From positions 496,001 through 560,000 of the forward strand of contig JAOWBW010000384.1 in NCBI GenBank assembly GCA_026119855.1: DNA of 64,000 nt. Direction: 5' to 3'. This stretch comes from Campanula takesimana. Its lineage: Eukaryota > Streptophyta > Magnoliopsida > Asterales > Campanulaceae. Under the pieces are notes generated by a model that had not been told where the DNA came from, made no database searches, and saw nothing but the letters and a program-made list of their open reading frames with translations. Position numbers and translations under genes: made by a program. Shown one piece after another: positions 10,956-21,559 of this stretch (positions are counted from its first letter, which is position 1; every line of letters starts with the position of its first letter).

Positions 10956-12417
10956 TATTTCTTGGCACTTATTCTTTCTTTGTTCTTGGATTAGGTCATA
11001 GCTTTAACCCTAGTTTCGGGTATCATCCTCTTAGACTTAATGGCCACTATGGAATGCTCTAATGATGAATTTGGTTCCTTTGTGATTTAGTGTGATTTGG
11101 GATATGATTAATTATTGTTTGAGAGTCTTGGGATACTTTCGCAATGAGTGGACGTTTAGGGTCACGTTAGTGATAATCGTTGCGTTATTTGAGAGCGACC
11201 GTTTGGGTAGTACTCTGTACGAGTGACTTGCGTGTATCATTTTAGGATGCGTTTGATATGGATCCTTGTTTTAGTATCATCTTGTCTAATGATCAATATT
11301 GTTGGACCCCCCTTTGAATAATACCGTTGTTGTTAATTGAACTCTGTTATGAGAAATTCCTTGCTATCGTTGTTGTTAAACTCTTCAAGAGTAATCATTG
11401 TCTCTTTATGGTGATTGTTTGGATTGGTTTACCTTTTTGGTGATTATTTGGAATGGTTCCCTACTTTGGAATCATAAGTGGTTTATTTAAACTAGTATTT
11501 TATTACTTAGCCTTTACTTGAAAGTCCAGCTGGTATTTGTGGTTGTGTCGGGCGATGGAAAAGATTATAATGGCAACGAGCCGAGTCCATTATAATGTTG
11601 ACCATTGTTTTGCCCCATTATTACCCTCCTCCAGATTGGCCTTGGATGTGAGATGAGCTAGCTCCTTTCTTGGGAACAGTCTAGCTATTATAAGGGGTTG
11701 CGACTTTGTGTCGTATACTCAGTTATCGTTTGGTTATTGGTTCCGGTACCGGGGTTTTCTCTTCAGCTATTATGCTGCTATCGTTGATTGGTTATCGGCT
11801 CTTTGATGCTGCTTATTGATGCTGCTCTTCGCTGCGGTCCTATCGTCGGTGATCAGATTGTTATATCCTTTATTGGGGAAACCTTGGCTCAGTATCCTTT
11901 GTTACTTGTTTATTTCCGCTGCTATCTGTTAAATGGTATTTGCTACGTGCTATGTGAGATATTATTATTGTTTATTGCATCATAGCATGTCATGTAGTTG
12001 CATTAGTAACTTATTGAGATTTATCTCACCCCCTTTCTTTTATCCTTGTTTTTCCTTAACCCCCCCAGGAGGAAAGGATTAGGATTTGCGGATCGAGGAG
12101 GACGTCGAAAGGATTGAGATTGTGGGCAGGTTGTTATTGATCGGTTTGCATTACTTAAATGTATAACCTTTTGGGGATAGTTTTACCAACAATGACGTCA
12201 TTAAGATTTGTGATCTTTTGTATTTTGGTGTGATCTTGTGGAGCTTATACTAGTAGTTTGTTGTTGTTGTTGTTGTTGTTAAACTTGGATTTCTAAAACT
12301 TTGTTTCAAACCTTTTGGGTATAAAAATGGAAATTTTATCTTCAGTATTTTAGTAATTGTGTGTTAAGTCGACGTCCAGCTCGCGCACTCCGGGCCCGCG
12401 GGGTCGGGGTCGCGACA

Positions 12418-12854
12418 CTTGAGGGTTAAACTTGTGTTTCTGTTCATAATTCACTTTTCTGGGCATTCTGGAAACTGACATGGGAAGCGCGAGCCTCGGG
12501 CCTTCATGGTCCAAAGCGCGCGCGTCCCACGTCAAATTCCAGAATCGCCCGCCTTTCATGTGTTCTTCCTATTCTTCCTATTATTTCGTGCTAACAAACA
12601 TTGCAGGGGTTCCATCACACAATCAGGACTAGGGCAATCCCCTGAGTCCATAAGTTTCTGATAATCTGACAGGTGAGCCTAGAAGCGGGCGCCTCCCAGA
12701 TACAATGCGCCAGGCACGCGCTTCCCACAACACTAGCCAAAGGCGCGCGCTTCTGGGCTAATTTCCAGGGCAAGAACAGGTTTCAGTGACTGAACAGAAT
12801 AGTGGGGTGTGGGCACAGTTGCCTGCATCAGAACAGAATTGAACCCTTGGACTG
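12418..12854 (+). mobile_element. Leader of Tat element E, first piece
   Basis: GAGGGTTAAACTTGTGTT just inside this piece matches GAGGGTTAGACTTGTGTT about 20 bp after the primer site of G (60902). This is therefore the untranslated leader after a Tat primer site, cut by insertion of B. No coding ORF is supported. It holds GCGCGCGC-type modules at 12487-12752, related to those in E's 3' region and LTR. Confidence 0.65.
12487..12752 (+). repeat. CpG-rich modules in leader of E
   Basis: Five or so units such as AAGCGCGCGCGTCCC (12515), AAGCGGGCGCCTCCC and AAGGCGCGCGCTTC (12740) occur in otherwise ordinary sequence. The same word family recurs at 44757-44835 and in the E LTR near 46187. Confidence 0.6.
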
Positions 12855-14420
12855 TGTTGGTCCCAAAGACACAACAAGGGTATGAAAGGAGGCTAGAGGG
12901 GGGGGGGGTGAATAGCCTACTTAAAATTTCAACCCTTTTTCAAAATTCAACCAAGTGCTTACAATCTTGAATTTTGTGGTCAAGTAATAAACCGTGCGGT
13001 CAAGATGTAATATGCACAGCGGAAGTTTTCGATAGAAATAAGGTAAGGTTGTTTGGATGAAAATCTCTAAGATAATTCTTTCTCACGGTTAGGTAGTTCC
13101 GGTCAAGAAAGATGCGGTCAATGATGTGCGGTCAGAGATTTGCGGTCAGATGGTTGAGAGATTGAAAGTTGTTGTCTTAGAAGTTTTTGGCAAAATATAA
13201 GTTAGTCATATTTTAACTTAGGCAATGTGGAGAACAAACAAACACAATTCACAATTCGTTCTTAAATCTGAAAGATCAAACACTAAAAGACAAACAAGAT
13301 TAATATGAACAAGTGAAGAACAAGATGAACAATACTTGAAGGTAAATTTTCAGAAAGTAAAATGACACAGGTATTTGGAAAGGTTCGATCTGTTAAAAGA
13401 TCTACGTCCTTTACCAAGATGGTCAGTCTTGGATTTTGAATGGAGGTATATATTGATTCTTGAGTGTACAGATTACAGAGATGAAGCTTTGAATCAACAC
13501 CTACTTTCTATGAAGAATATATCCTAGACTTAGACCAGTGTATCCCTTTTGATGCAATCTATGTGATTGATCAATTGGGGTGAGTGTGTGTGTAAGAATC
13601 AGAAGCTCTTTAAAATCTAAGTGATTGTAGAGCCTAATGAATCTTAAGTGTTACAAGGCTTGAGATGACTTGTATGTTGCTGGAGATCTTTGAAGGTTTG
13701 AAGGTGAGTTCTTTGAAGATTCAAAGGATTCTGGAAATCTTGAGTATGATCTTCAATCACCAAGTATTTTAACAGCAATTTCTCTCTTAGAATCTCATCT
13801 TTTTTCAATGAAGAACTTAAGGGCTATTTATAGCCTTGAATGAGAAAATAGCTGTTGGGAAATACTTGGGCTCCAAGTTGAAGGACAATGAGCTGTTGAA
13901 TTCTGATTGGAGCTCAATCTGAGTTTGTCCTTTTTGCAGATAAGAGATGGTCCCATTAGATGAATTCAAATTTGAATTACTTGGGATCCAAGTTCTGCAA
14001 CGTTCTAAACTAACCATAGTTTGACCATGGTTAAGTTTAAACAAACTTGGGTTCTTGGACAACTTCATCATTTGCGGTCAAGGCCTCACGGTCGAGTGGC
14101 TTGCGGTCAAGTGATCAAATGTGACCTGTCAAGGTATGCCACAAAGCTCACGGTCACTGACGTCCGGTCAAGTGATTCAAGGTCAAGTGGTCTTCCACGG
14201 TCAGGTGGTCTACCACGGTCAAGGTCTTGACCACTAAAATTCCAGACTTAGAAAATTTTCAGCCTATCAATCTAAAGCCTATACTATCAAAGTAGACTAT
14301 TCTAAAAATGAAGTTTAACACTTCTTACAATATATCCTAAAGTCCAAAAAAGATAAAATTAGGTTATGGGATCAATCAAATCTAGGTAATATGAGTGGTT
14401 TATAATAAGCATACCCAACA
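12855..14420 (+). mobile_element. Solo LTR of a Ty1/copia-type element with 5-bp target duplication
   Basis: The element starts TGTTGG and ends CCAACA, a 6-bp terminal inverted repeat, and is flanked on both sides by GACTG (12850-12854 and 14421-14425). At 1566 bp with no internal genes it is a solo LTR, formed by recombination between two LTRs. A G-rich stretch with GGGTGAATAGCC and a later CACAGCGGAAG near the start resemble common plant copia LTR starts; the superfamily call rests on that. Repeats of CGGTCA cluster at 12998-13150 and 14074-14220. ORFs inside are not supported as genes. Confidence 0.85.
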
Positions 14421-14425
14421 GACTG

Positions 14426-15253
14426 TTTAATTTTGTGTTTTATTTACCGGTCACACGGGTGATTCGAGAGTTGTAATTTACGTGCTTATGTGTTTTTTTT
14501 ATCTTTGCTTTTCAAAAAAATAAATAAATAAATTTGGTCACGTGATAGACCTCACACTACATGCACATTACTCCTATAAATTGCTCACTATCGAGTCGCA
14601 CAAGTCCAACCCCAAACCCGTCGAGGCCCGTCCTAGAAAGTTTCATGCTCCACTCGACCTTGGCTCTTTCGAAGCGGTAAACCTCAGCCCGTGGCGTAGT
14701 TCATGACTACATGCCGGGGGTGACCTTTAAGCCTCTCTTTAGCCGAGCACCAACCACACAATTCTAGTTAGGGTCTAACACTCCGTGACCAAGTCAGTTT
14801 CCATGTACCGAGATTTCCCTAAACTAATGTTTTCAAATCTTACATGCCAACTTGTTGAAACGGACGCAATAAAAATCCGTCCCCAAAAGTGGTTATTTTG
14901 GACGAAAATAAAAAATCCATCCCCGCATGTATGCTTTACTACATTAATTTAGTTTAATCCCGACACATGTAGGATTCACAAACGCGATGGAATCCGATGA
15001 GTATATGGGACCGCGAGATGGTCTATATACTAGTGTGACGATTCCATTATCTTATTAGAAACCACAAAAAGGACCCATTCCCTCCGACTTATAATATAAA
15101 AAAAAAGAGTCTTTTTCTTATGTGGTTCGAGTCGTGTGCCCAACTGTGTGTTCTCAACCTCTTCATGGACCGAAAGTGTGAACCGAGACTGACAAGGGAT
15201 ACTTCTCCAATTATAGGTCCGATTGGTACTCTCCGCATCTACAGGGATTCATC
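14426..15253 (+). mobile_element. Leader of Tat element E, second piece
   Basis: This stretch resumes after the solo LTR and ends where C is inserted. It is non-coding and I recognise no domain. AT-rich runs occur near 14515 and 15098. It is assigned to E by position: removing the solo LTR and C joins 12854 to 14426 and 15253 to 27854, just upstream of E's gag. Confidence 0.55.
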
Positions 15254-15454
15254 TGTTAGTACCCGACCTGAAAATGAGTTTATTAGGGCTTTACCAAAAA
15301 TACAAGGACTTTATAGGAATTAGAAACCTTGTAAAGACTTGTCCCGGATTCCCGAAATACCTCATTTATGACAAAATCTATCAAAATAGGTAACTTATGA
15401 TTTCCTTAAAACCATGCAGAAACCCTAGCTTAAGAATCAAGTCAGCCAGCAGAA

Positions 15455-15542
15455 TTGGCCACGCGGCCAACCTTGCCACGCTTCAACCTTGGCGATGCGG
15501 CCACTCTTGTCAGCGGCTTAAATCATGGCCAGGCGGCCAACC
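15455..15542 (+). repeat. Palindromic CpG modules in LTR C
   Basis: Three related 16-mers start at 15455 (TTGGCCACGCGGCCAA), 15489 and 15525. The first is an inverted repeat, TTGGCC/GGCCAA. The 3' LTR copy (26915-27002) has the same units with point changes. Confidence 0.65.
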
Positions 15543-16111
15543 TTGCTCCGGATGATCTCAGCCGTCAGATCTTCCCCTCAGTTTACTATATAAACCAATT
15601 CCAGCCTATTGGTTTAAGGATCCGAATTTTAGAGCTTCCAAGTGACGATTTTGCTCCCAAATCAAGTCATTCAAGCCTCCAAGAACACTCTCAAGAATCC
15701 CAAGAAGATACAAGGTTATTTCTTGTCAACAAAAGTAAGTTTTCTAACTTTTTCTTCATGTTCTTGCCATATTATTAGTTTAGATCCATAATATTCATAT
15801 TCTTAATATGTTTATTCATGTGTTCTTCATAATATTCATGTTCCTAACATCTTTATTCATATTTTCTTCATGACATTCATATGTTCATAAGATGTTCTTC
15901 GCATGTTCTTCATGTTCATAGATTAAAACCTTATTTATGCTATATTTAGGGTTGTGATCTTCATGTTTACATGTTATTTCATAGCCGATGATGATCTAGG
16001 GTTCATCAACCCGAACATGATCTAGGAACTACTTCTAAACCCTAATCTTTAGGTAATTTCCCCCATCATTATGCATGATCCCGATTCTTCTGCCTATTCT
16101 AAATTCTTCTC

Positions 16112-16156
16112 GAACTACGCTGACCTGAGCTTCTCACATTGAGAGGAACGTAGGCA
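16112..16156 (+). other. GAACTACG hairpin in 5' LTR of C
   Basis: The outer stem is CTACG/CGTAG and the inner stem CTTCTC/GAGAGG (one G-T pair), with GACCTGAG in the 5' internal loop and AA opposite. It is one of nine copies in the window. Confidence 0.6.
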
Positions 16157-16394
16157 ATCTTCGGATCCGGTCTCAATCACTAACACACTATATACACCGC
16201 ATCATGATAGAAAGACCGATCAATTTGGGCAATAGGAGTGATAACGTGAATATTCTTCTCTTGTTGTAATTTGACCCCCGAACCCATTAAACATGCTTTT
16301 TCTCAAAGTTTTGGCTATAATTAAAACGGCGTGGCGACTCTCATAATTTTAATGTTGCAATGAATATTCCAAATTCAAACACACGTATTCATAG

Positions 16395-16412
16395 TGGCGA
16401 CTCTGCTGGGGA
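16395..16412 (+). other. Primer-binding site of element C (Tat type)
   Basis: TGGCGACTCTGCTGGGGA begins three bases after the LTR end. G has the near-identical TGGCGACTCTTCTGGGGA in the same position. Ogre/Tat elements are reported to use a tRNA-Arg primer; I have not verified the match. Confidence 0.75.
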
Positions 16413-16461
16413 CTGCTTTGAAACTTTTTCAAACTTAGTGGGCCTAACTTTCGTCACATCA

Positions 16462-16706
16462 TGATGCTTGCCATGTTTACACATGCACACACCTGCCATG
16501 TTTACACACACCTGCCATGTTTATACATGAACACACCTGCCATGTTTTACACATGCACACACCTGCCATGTTTACATATGCACACACCTGCCATGTTTTA
16601 CACATGCACACACCTGCCATGTTTACACATGCACACTTGCCATGTTTTCACGTGCCCCCTACAGTTAAGCCATGTTTACACATGCACCCGCGCACTCCGC
16701 CATGTT
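16462..16706 (+). repeat. Minisatellite in leader of C
   Basis: About eight imperfect 25-33-bp units built on CACACCTGCCATGTTTTACA follow the primer site. The frame is open through the array by chance; no protein is supported. A CT microsatellite follows at 16796-16818. Confidence 0.8.
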
Positions 16707-16999
16707 AATACTTGTACCTTGTACCATGTACCCTTGTTATCTTCGCTTTAGTATTAGGGTCAAACAAAACTATGCTATGCTCCCTTGTACATTATTCTCT
16801 CTCTCTCTCTCTCTCTCATGCATTGCATCGCATCATTCAAATGTTCAAAGCTTCTCTCTTTTCTCCCTAAAAAGAATTAGTTTCTTGCCTCATACTACCA
16901 CTAGTCCGTGTCAGCACTGCACATGTCCTTTCATTGCGATCCATTTGGGTCTACCCTTCATCTCGACCCGCTTTGGTCAAAATCCCACCATCCTTTGGC

Positions 17000-18150
17000 C
17001 TCCTAGGTCAACCTTATCACCTTCGACCTCTTAGGTCACCCCTCGACCTCTTAGGTCAACCTTTGACCCCTTAGGTCAACCCTATCGCCTTCGACCTCCT
17101 AGGTCAACCTTTGACCCCGTAGGTCAACCTCATCCGCTTTTGACATCTTAGGTAAACCTTTGACCCCTTAGGTCAACCTTATCCGCCTTCGACCTCTTAG
17201 GTCAAACCTTGGACCCCTTAGGTAAACTTTATCACCCCTCGATCTCTTAGGTCAACCTTTGACCCCTTAGGTCAACCTCATCCGCCTTTGACCTCTTAGG
17301 TCAACCTTTGACCCCCTAGGTCAACTCTATCATCTTTGACCTCTTAGGTCTACCCTTGACCCCCTAGGTCAACTTTTTCAACCTTTGACCTCTTAGGTCA
17401 ACCCTTGACCCCTAGGTCAAATTTATCCGCCTTTGACCTCTTAGGTCAATCTTTGACTCCCTAGGTCAACTTTATCTGCTTTTGACCTTTTAGGTCAATC
17501 TTTGATTCCATAGGAGAACCCAATTACCTTTGACCTTAACCCGCTTAGGTCAAACCGTCATCCTGACCCACCTAGGTCATTATTTGACCCACCGTTGTCC
17601 ATACCAACCTAGGTCAACCCGTCTCGACCCGTTTAGGTCCACATCCCATCCTCGACCCATCTAGGTGAACTTGTCCGTCTTAGGTTAAAACTACCCCTTC
17701 ACCTTTAACCCATCTAGGTCAATCCTTGGCCCGCTTAAGTCAACTTACCCGTCTTGAATCTATCTACCGACCTTCAACTAGGTCAATCCCTGACCCATCT
17801 AGGGTAACCCGCGACCCGCTTAGGTCGACTTACCTATCTTGGATCCATCTAAGTCAATCTCCAACCTTCCTTAGTCCACCAACCCGAATAGGTCAACCTT
17901 ATACCCGCTTAGGTCAAACCATGTCTATCCCGCTTAGATCATCCCATAGGCAACCCGCTACAACCCGCTATTTTGATCCATTCAACATATAGGTCAATCC
18001 GACCCCCTCTCATTTAGGTCGACCTATCCTTTACCCATCTAGGTCAACCCACCATCATCGACGCATTCTAGCTTGAACCACTTCTTGTCTCAAACCTTAG
18101 GTCAAACCTTAGGTCAAATTTAGGTCAAACCTTAAGTCAAACCTTACCCG
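17000..18150 (+). repeat. Inverted-repeat minisatellite (TGACC/GGTCA units) in C
   Basis: Dozens of short units such as TTGACCCCTTAGGTCAACC follow each other, with a roughly 50-bp dimeric period in the first half and decay in the second. Each unit is a small hairpin, TTGACC/GGTCAA with a 5-base loop. No gene is supported here. Confidence 0.8.
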
Positions 18151-18259
18151 ATTCCTATAGGTCTTCCTCACCCATGCTTGACCAAGGACCGAGTCATCTC
18201 CCTCTTTTTTTGACCCCTGTGGTCATCTCTCACCTCTTTTTAAAAGTCTAACTTGACTC

Positions 18260-18325
18260 GAACTACGGCGACCTGAGCCTCTTATTGTGTGGGACCTCTC
18301 ACTCATGGTAAGGGGAACGTAGGCA
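18260..18325 (+). other. GAACTACG hairpin, long-loop copy, upstream of C gag-like ORF
   Basis: The inner stem CCTCTT/AAGGGG encloses about 29 nt, the longest loop of the set. The outer stem CTACG/CGTAG and the GACCTGAG loop strand are unchanged. Confidence 0.55.
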
Positions 18326-18521
18326 ACTTCGGCCCAGTCAAACTTTCAAATTCTTGTCAAAAATGCATTTCAAAGTGTGGAGACCGACACTTTTCCAAAA
18401 GTGATTTTATAACGATGCCTTGTCATTAATTATAAATCTAAGCTCAATTCAAAGACATAATTCCCCTACAACTATTGTAGATCCTGCATCAGGTCTGTTG
18501 AAAGGAACATCGAAGTTGCAA

Positions 18522-19205
18522 ATGAAGCTATTACCCAAGGTCTCGAGACAACTCTCGACACCAATACTGATCTCAATGAGCATCCATTTCGAGATCATCC
18601 TCAACGAGCAAGCAACCCTCTTCTGGACCGCTCTCGACGAACAAGAAGCCTACTTTGAGACTGTCCTCCTCAAGCAAGTCGACCGCTTTCAAAAAGAGAT
18701 GTGCAAGGCTCTAAAGGACACCGAGAAGCGCCTTCACTCTGATATTTATTGTATTTATGATTACCTCGGCCGAGTTCTCCCTCTTGCTCAATTTCAACAC
18801 CCGTACGCTCCTCAAATGTATGGGCCATCACAGATTTCCCCCGTTGGGATGCCTCCTAAGACTACTCATCAACGACAGGTACCGGTACCTAAACCACCCT
18901 CAAAGACAGTTCGGAAGGACGAACGCGAGTACAATGACTTGGGTATGCCGTTAGTCAAACTCTTCAAAAGTCTAGTTCAAGCCGGCAAGTTGTCTCCTTT
19001 GTTCAACTATGAACCAAGTAGGGTGAAGCAAGGCTTGGATCCCTCCAAACACTGCCAATACCACCAGTACATTGGGCATGACACCGAAGATTGCCTCCAA
19101 TTGAGGAGAAAGATTCAAAGCCTCATTGACAGGGGAGCCATCACCCGCCAACAGAACACATGGGCATGGGCAAAAGATGAAATTGGGGCTACCTCCTTTA
19201 AATAA
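18522..19205 (+). CDS. Gag-like fragment of element C (Tat gag C-terminal motif)
   Basis: An uninterrupted 227-codon frame from the ATG at 18522; the frame is open further upstream but without an earlier convincing ATG. The N-terminal half is predicted mostly helical, with an ERQ/K-rich stretch. The C-terminal part has DLGMPLVKLFKSLVQAGKL followed by C-x2-H-x4-H-x4-C (C178, H181, H186, C191) in the context GHDTEDCLQL..IQSLIDRGAI. That combination is familiar from the region between gag and protease in Tat/Ogre polyproteins, presumably a nucleic-acid-binding knuckle. A related motif survives in E near 29100. It is the only coding-like sequence in C, and its intactness suggests the product may matter, perhaps for packaging. 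Expression is unproven. Confidence 0.6.
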   Translation: MKLLPKVSRQLSTPILISMSIHFEIILNEQATLFWTALDEQEAYFETVLLKQVDRFQKEMCKALKDTEKRLHSDIYCIYDYLGRVLPLAQFQHPYAPQMYGPSQISPVGMPPKTTHQRQVPVPKPPSKTVRKDEREYNDLGMPLVKLFKSLVQAGKLSPLFNYEPSRVKQGLDPSKHCQYHQYIGHDTEDCLQLRRKIQSLIDRGAITRQQNTWAWAKDEIGATSFK

Positions 19206-20100
19206 AAGAAAAGAAAAGGGTCATTCAATCTTCGTAGGTTCTAGAGTGTCTTTAGTCAAAAGTCCACCTTGGACTATTTTTGTTTCTTTAGTAAAAGTCC
19301 ACCCCGGATTAGTCGTTTTTCTTTCAAATAATAAAAGAGTCTTTATTTCTTTTCTCTCTAGACTTGAGACATGATCTTGCATAAATCAATTCCATGAAAA
19401 TTGTCTTATTCACCATCTTCACTTGATTGCTATATCTTTATATGATGAATTAATCTTAATCTTACTCATTAATGACGACTCATTAAAAGGTAAATGGACC
19501 CATAAACCATTCACATAACTAAATACACAATTAGTCTCAAGATAACAAATGCTTTGACCAATTGGGATGAACGAATCACTTTCTCTTCTCTCTACATTCT
19601 ACCCCTATACACTCCCTCTATACACTCACCCCTTGTACACACTTCATGTACACTCTCTATATACACCTTCTCCCATACACTATCCTCATACGCCTCTCAT
19701 CCCACCATTAGACCCCTTTTTATAAGGTCGTGACAAAGAAATGGACCGTGGTTGCTCATCATCAAATAGACATCCATGCTGCCACAATTTAAAGGGTTGG
19801 TTTGTTCCCTTCATGAGTACTACATGCCGTTACACTGGGGCTGTCCGTATTCCATCGCAAATGTAAGACAAGTGCACGAAGTTATTCATGCCATTAATTG
19901 GTGCACGTGATAATCCAATGGAGCTCTACCGGTGAAAATCAAGGGCCTAGGATGCCCGCCGCCAGCAAAAGGCCGCTTGAACTATAAGGAAGCTACCTCG
20001 CAATCGAGAGAGGCGAAAGCAAACTAGGGGCTTGTCTTGCCCAATGTTTCATGTACAAATATATATATAAAAAAATAATAAAAAATATATATATATATAT
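19206..20100 (+). other. Non-coding interior of C between gag-like ORF and hairpins
   Basis: I see two copies of an AAAGTCCACC-type repeat (19256-19310), a CACT/TATACAC-rich low-complexity stretch (19590-19700) and an AT microsatellite (20085-20101). No gene is supported. Confidence 0.6.
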
Positions 20101-20106
20101 ATGGCT

Positions 20107-20204
20107 CGCTAGGTTGAAACCCAAAAGGGCGACCTAGGCAAAAGTTAGAGCATTGCACAAAAAGAAGCCCGCTAGGTTGAAAACCCGAAAGGGCGGCCTA
20201 GGCA
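20107..20204 (+). other. Twin CTAGG hairpins in C
   Basis: Hairpins at 20107-20140 and 20169-20204 each have a CTAGG/CCTAG outer stem and a CCC/GGG inner stem. The inner loops are AAAA and GAAA. The same tandem pair lies immediately after pol in E (34507) and F (48257). Confidence 0.6.
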
Positions 20205-20499
20205 AAAAAAAAAAAGGTGTGCACAAAGAGATAAAATAAAAAAGAAAAAGAAAAATAGAAGGGGCTATCACCATCGAAAAGTAAAAGTCCCATTTTCTTT
20301 TCACCTCAAATGTTCTATTTTCCTTTCTTTCCTTACAATGTAGATAAACGCCAGCAGCCCATGACATCTAGAATGGAGCAAGCCACCGCAATGAGCTACA
20401 ATGAAGCAGCCTGCCTCGACAAGGAACAACTTACCTCAGTTAAACGAGCCTCACACCTCTAAACTCAACCCCAACTTCATCACCATCCGGGCCTCCCCC

Positions 20500-20544
20500 G
20501 AACTACGCGGACCTGAGCTCCTCACCTTGAGGAGAACGTAGGCA
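20500..20544 (+). other. GAACTACG hairpin downstream of twin hairpins in C
   Basis: The stem CTCCTC/GAGGAG is perfect. The order twin hairpins then GAACTACG hairpin is the same as in E and F. Confidence 0.6.
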
Positions 20545-21028
20545 ACCTCCCGGTTCGGTCCAAATTATACACAACCCACCTCGAGCCAATTTTCTTTCTC
20601 TTCTCTCTTCCCCCATATTTCTACTCCTGACTTCTTCACTCACAATTGATCAAAACATTTGTTAATTTGAGGCTACTTGTTTACCAATTAACCATAACTC
20701 ATTAACTAATCAACGAGGTCCATTCTCGAGCAATCAAATGAGAATCTTGAATAAAACAATTTTCAAATGTCTCGACAAGTCTTCCGTTCTACAATCTAGG
20801 AAAGAGCTAAACACATACTTTCTGTCAAGCAGGGGCTTCCTCCCCTTTGTACATATATACACTCAGTTGCCCAAAGAGTCGAAATATGAGAACTCTCTCT
20901 TTCTCTCTCTCTCTTACCTTTCTCGAAATTCCCCTGCAAGTTTTCATACAATTCTTTTTCTTTTTTGGAGTCGACTGAATGATTTCTTAAAAAAAAAAAA
21001 AAAAAAAAAAAATTACGCAAAAGAGATG

Positions 21029-21065
21029 CCCGCTAGATTGAAAACCCGCAAGGGCGGTCTAGGCA
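21029..21065 (+). other. CTAGA-type hairpin in C
   Basis: The outer stem is CTAGA/TCTAG, the compensatory variant, with a CCC-GCAA-GGG inner hairpin. A poly-A run precedes it (20989-21012). Two diverged copies of a roughly 120-bp unit follow (21090-21330). Confidence 0.6.
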
Positions 21066-21559
21066 GAAAAAAGGGTGCGTCTTAAAAGAGGTAGGATACC
21101 CCGCTCTACGCAAGTGGGGCTTCCCTAACAATAAAGGACTGACCATAAGGTTTCTCAAAGAATGCCGGGGCTTCATCAAGCACATACTTAGAAGAAGAGG
21201 ACTCCTCATCATCAAGCTCGACGTAGGATTTCTCAAAGAAGGGAGGATACCCGCTCATCAAACTAGAGCGTCCCCAACAAAATGGGTCGACTATGCGCTT
21301 TCTCGGAGAACACCGGAGCTTCAACAAGGAAGGGCATCCCTCATCGCCGAGCTCGGCACATGACGAACACTTTGAATTTGTTAGAATCATAACTAATTAT
21401 AAGGCATCTTTATAAAATCATAATACTTTCAAAAGTATTCTCTTCCCCGACACTTTGTTTATAAACCCGCACTCTCGGTCTCCACAAAATTGTAAAAACA
21501 TCCTCGATCCATCCGAGACCCATCTCCGTGATTCTTGAGTTGACTCGGTCCTTTACCCT

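Larger units (their letters stand above)
10004..12417 (+). repeat. 3' LTR of element B
   Basis: This 2414-bp LTR starts TGTCACGACC and ends GTCGCGACA. It shares with LTR A the terminal sequences, pyrimidine-rich leader, 63-nt block (10425-10487), TGAGAT hairpin and C-tract (7 C), but most of the rest differs. CpG-rich modules lie at 10797-10955. A TTG microsatellite lies near 12262. The sequence following, from 12418, is Tat leader. Confidence 0.9.
15254..16391 (+). repeat. 5' LTR of element C
   Basis: It starts TGTTAGTACCCG and ends ACGTATTCA. It includes three palindromic CpG modules (15455-15542), a TATA-like TATATAAACC near 15588 and the GAACTACG hairpin (16112-16156). A 107-codon ORF in this LTR is not supported as a gene. 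Confidence 0.92.

Noticed and set aside
15455..15778. 107-codon ORF in LTR C, also in its 3' LTR copy
   Set aside because: It overlaps LTR signals, does not resemble a protein and its frame is explained by the young LTR pair.
16461..16751. Histidine- and cysteine-rich ORF
   Set aside because: It is a translation of the CACACCTGCCATG minisatellite, open in more than one frame.
20134..21390. Minus-strand ORFs in C
   Set aside because: They lie on poly-A/T runs, hairpins and a two-unit repeat; no recognisable domain.
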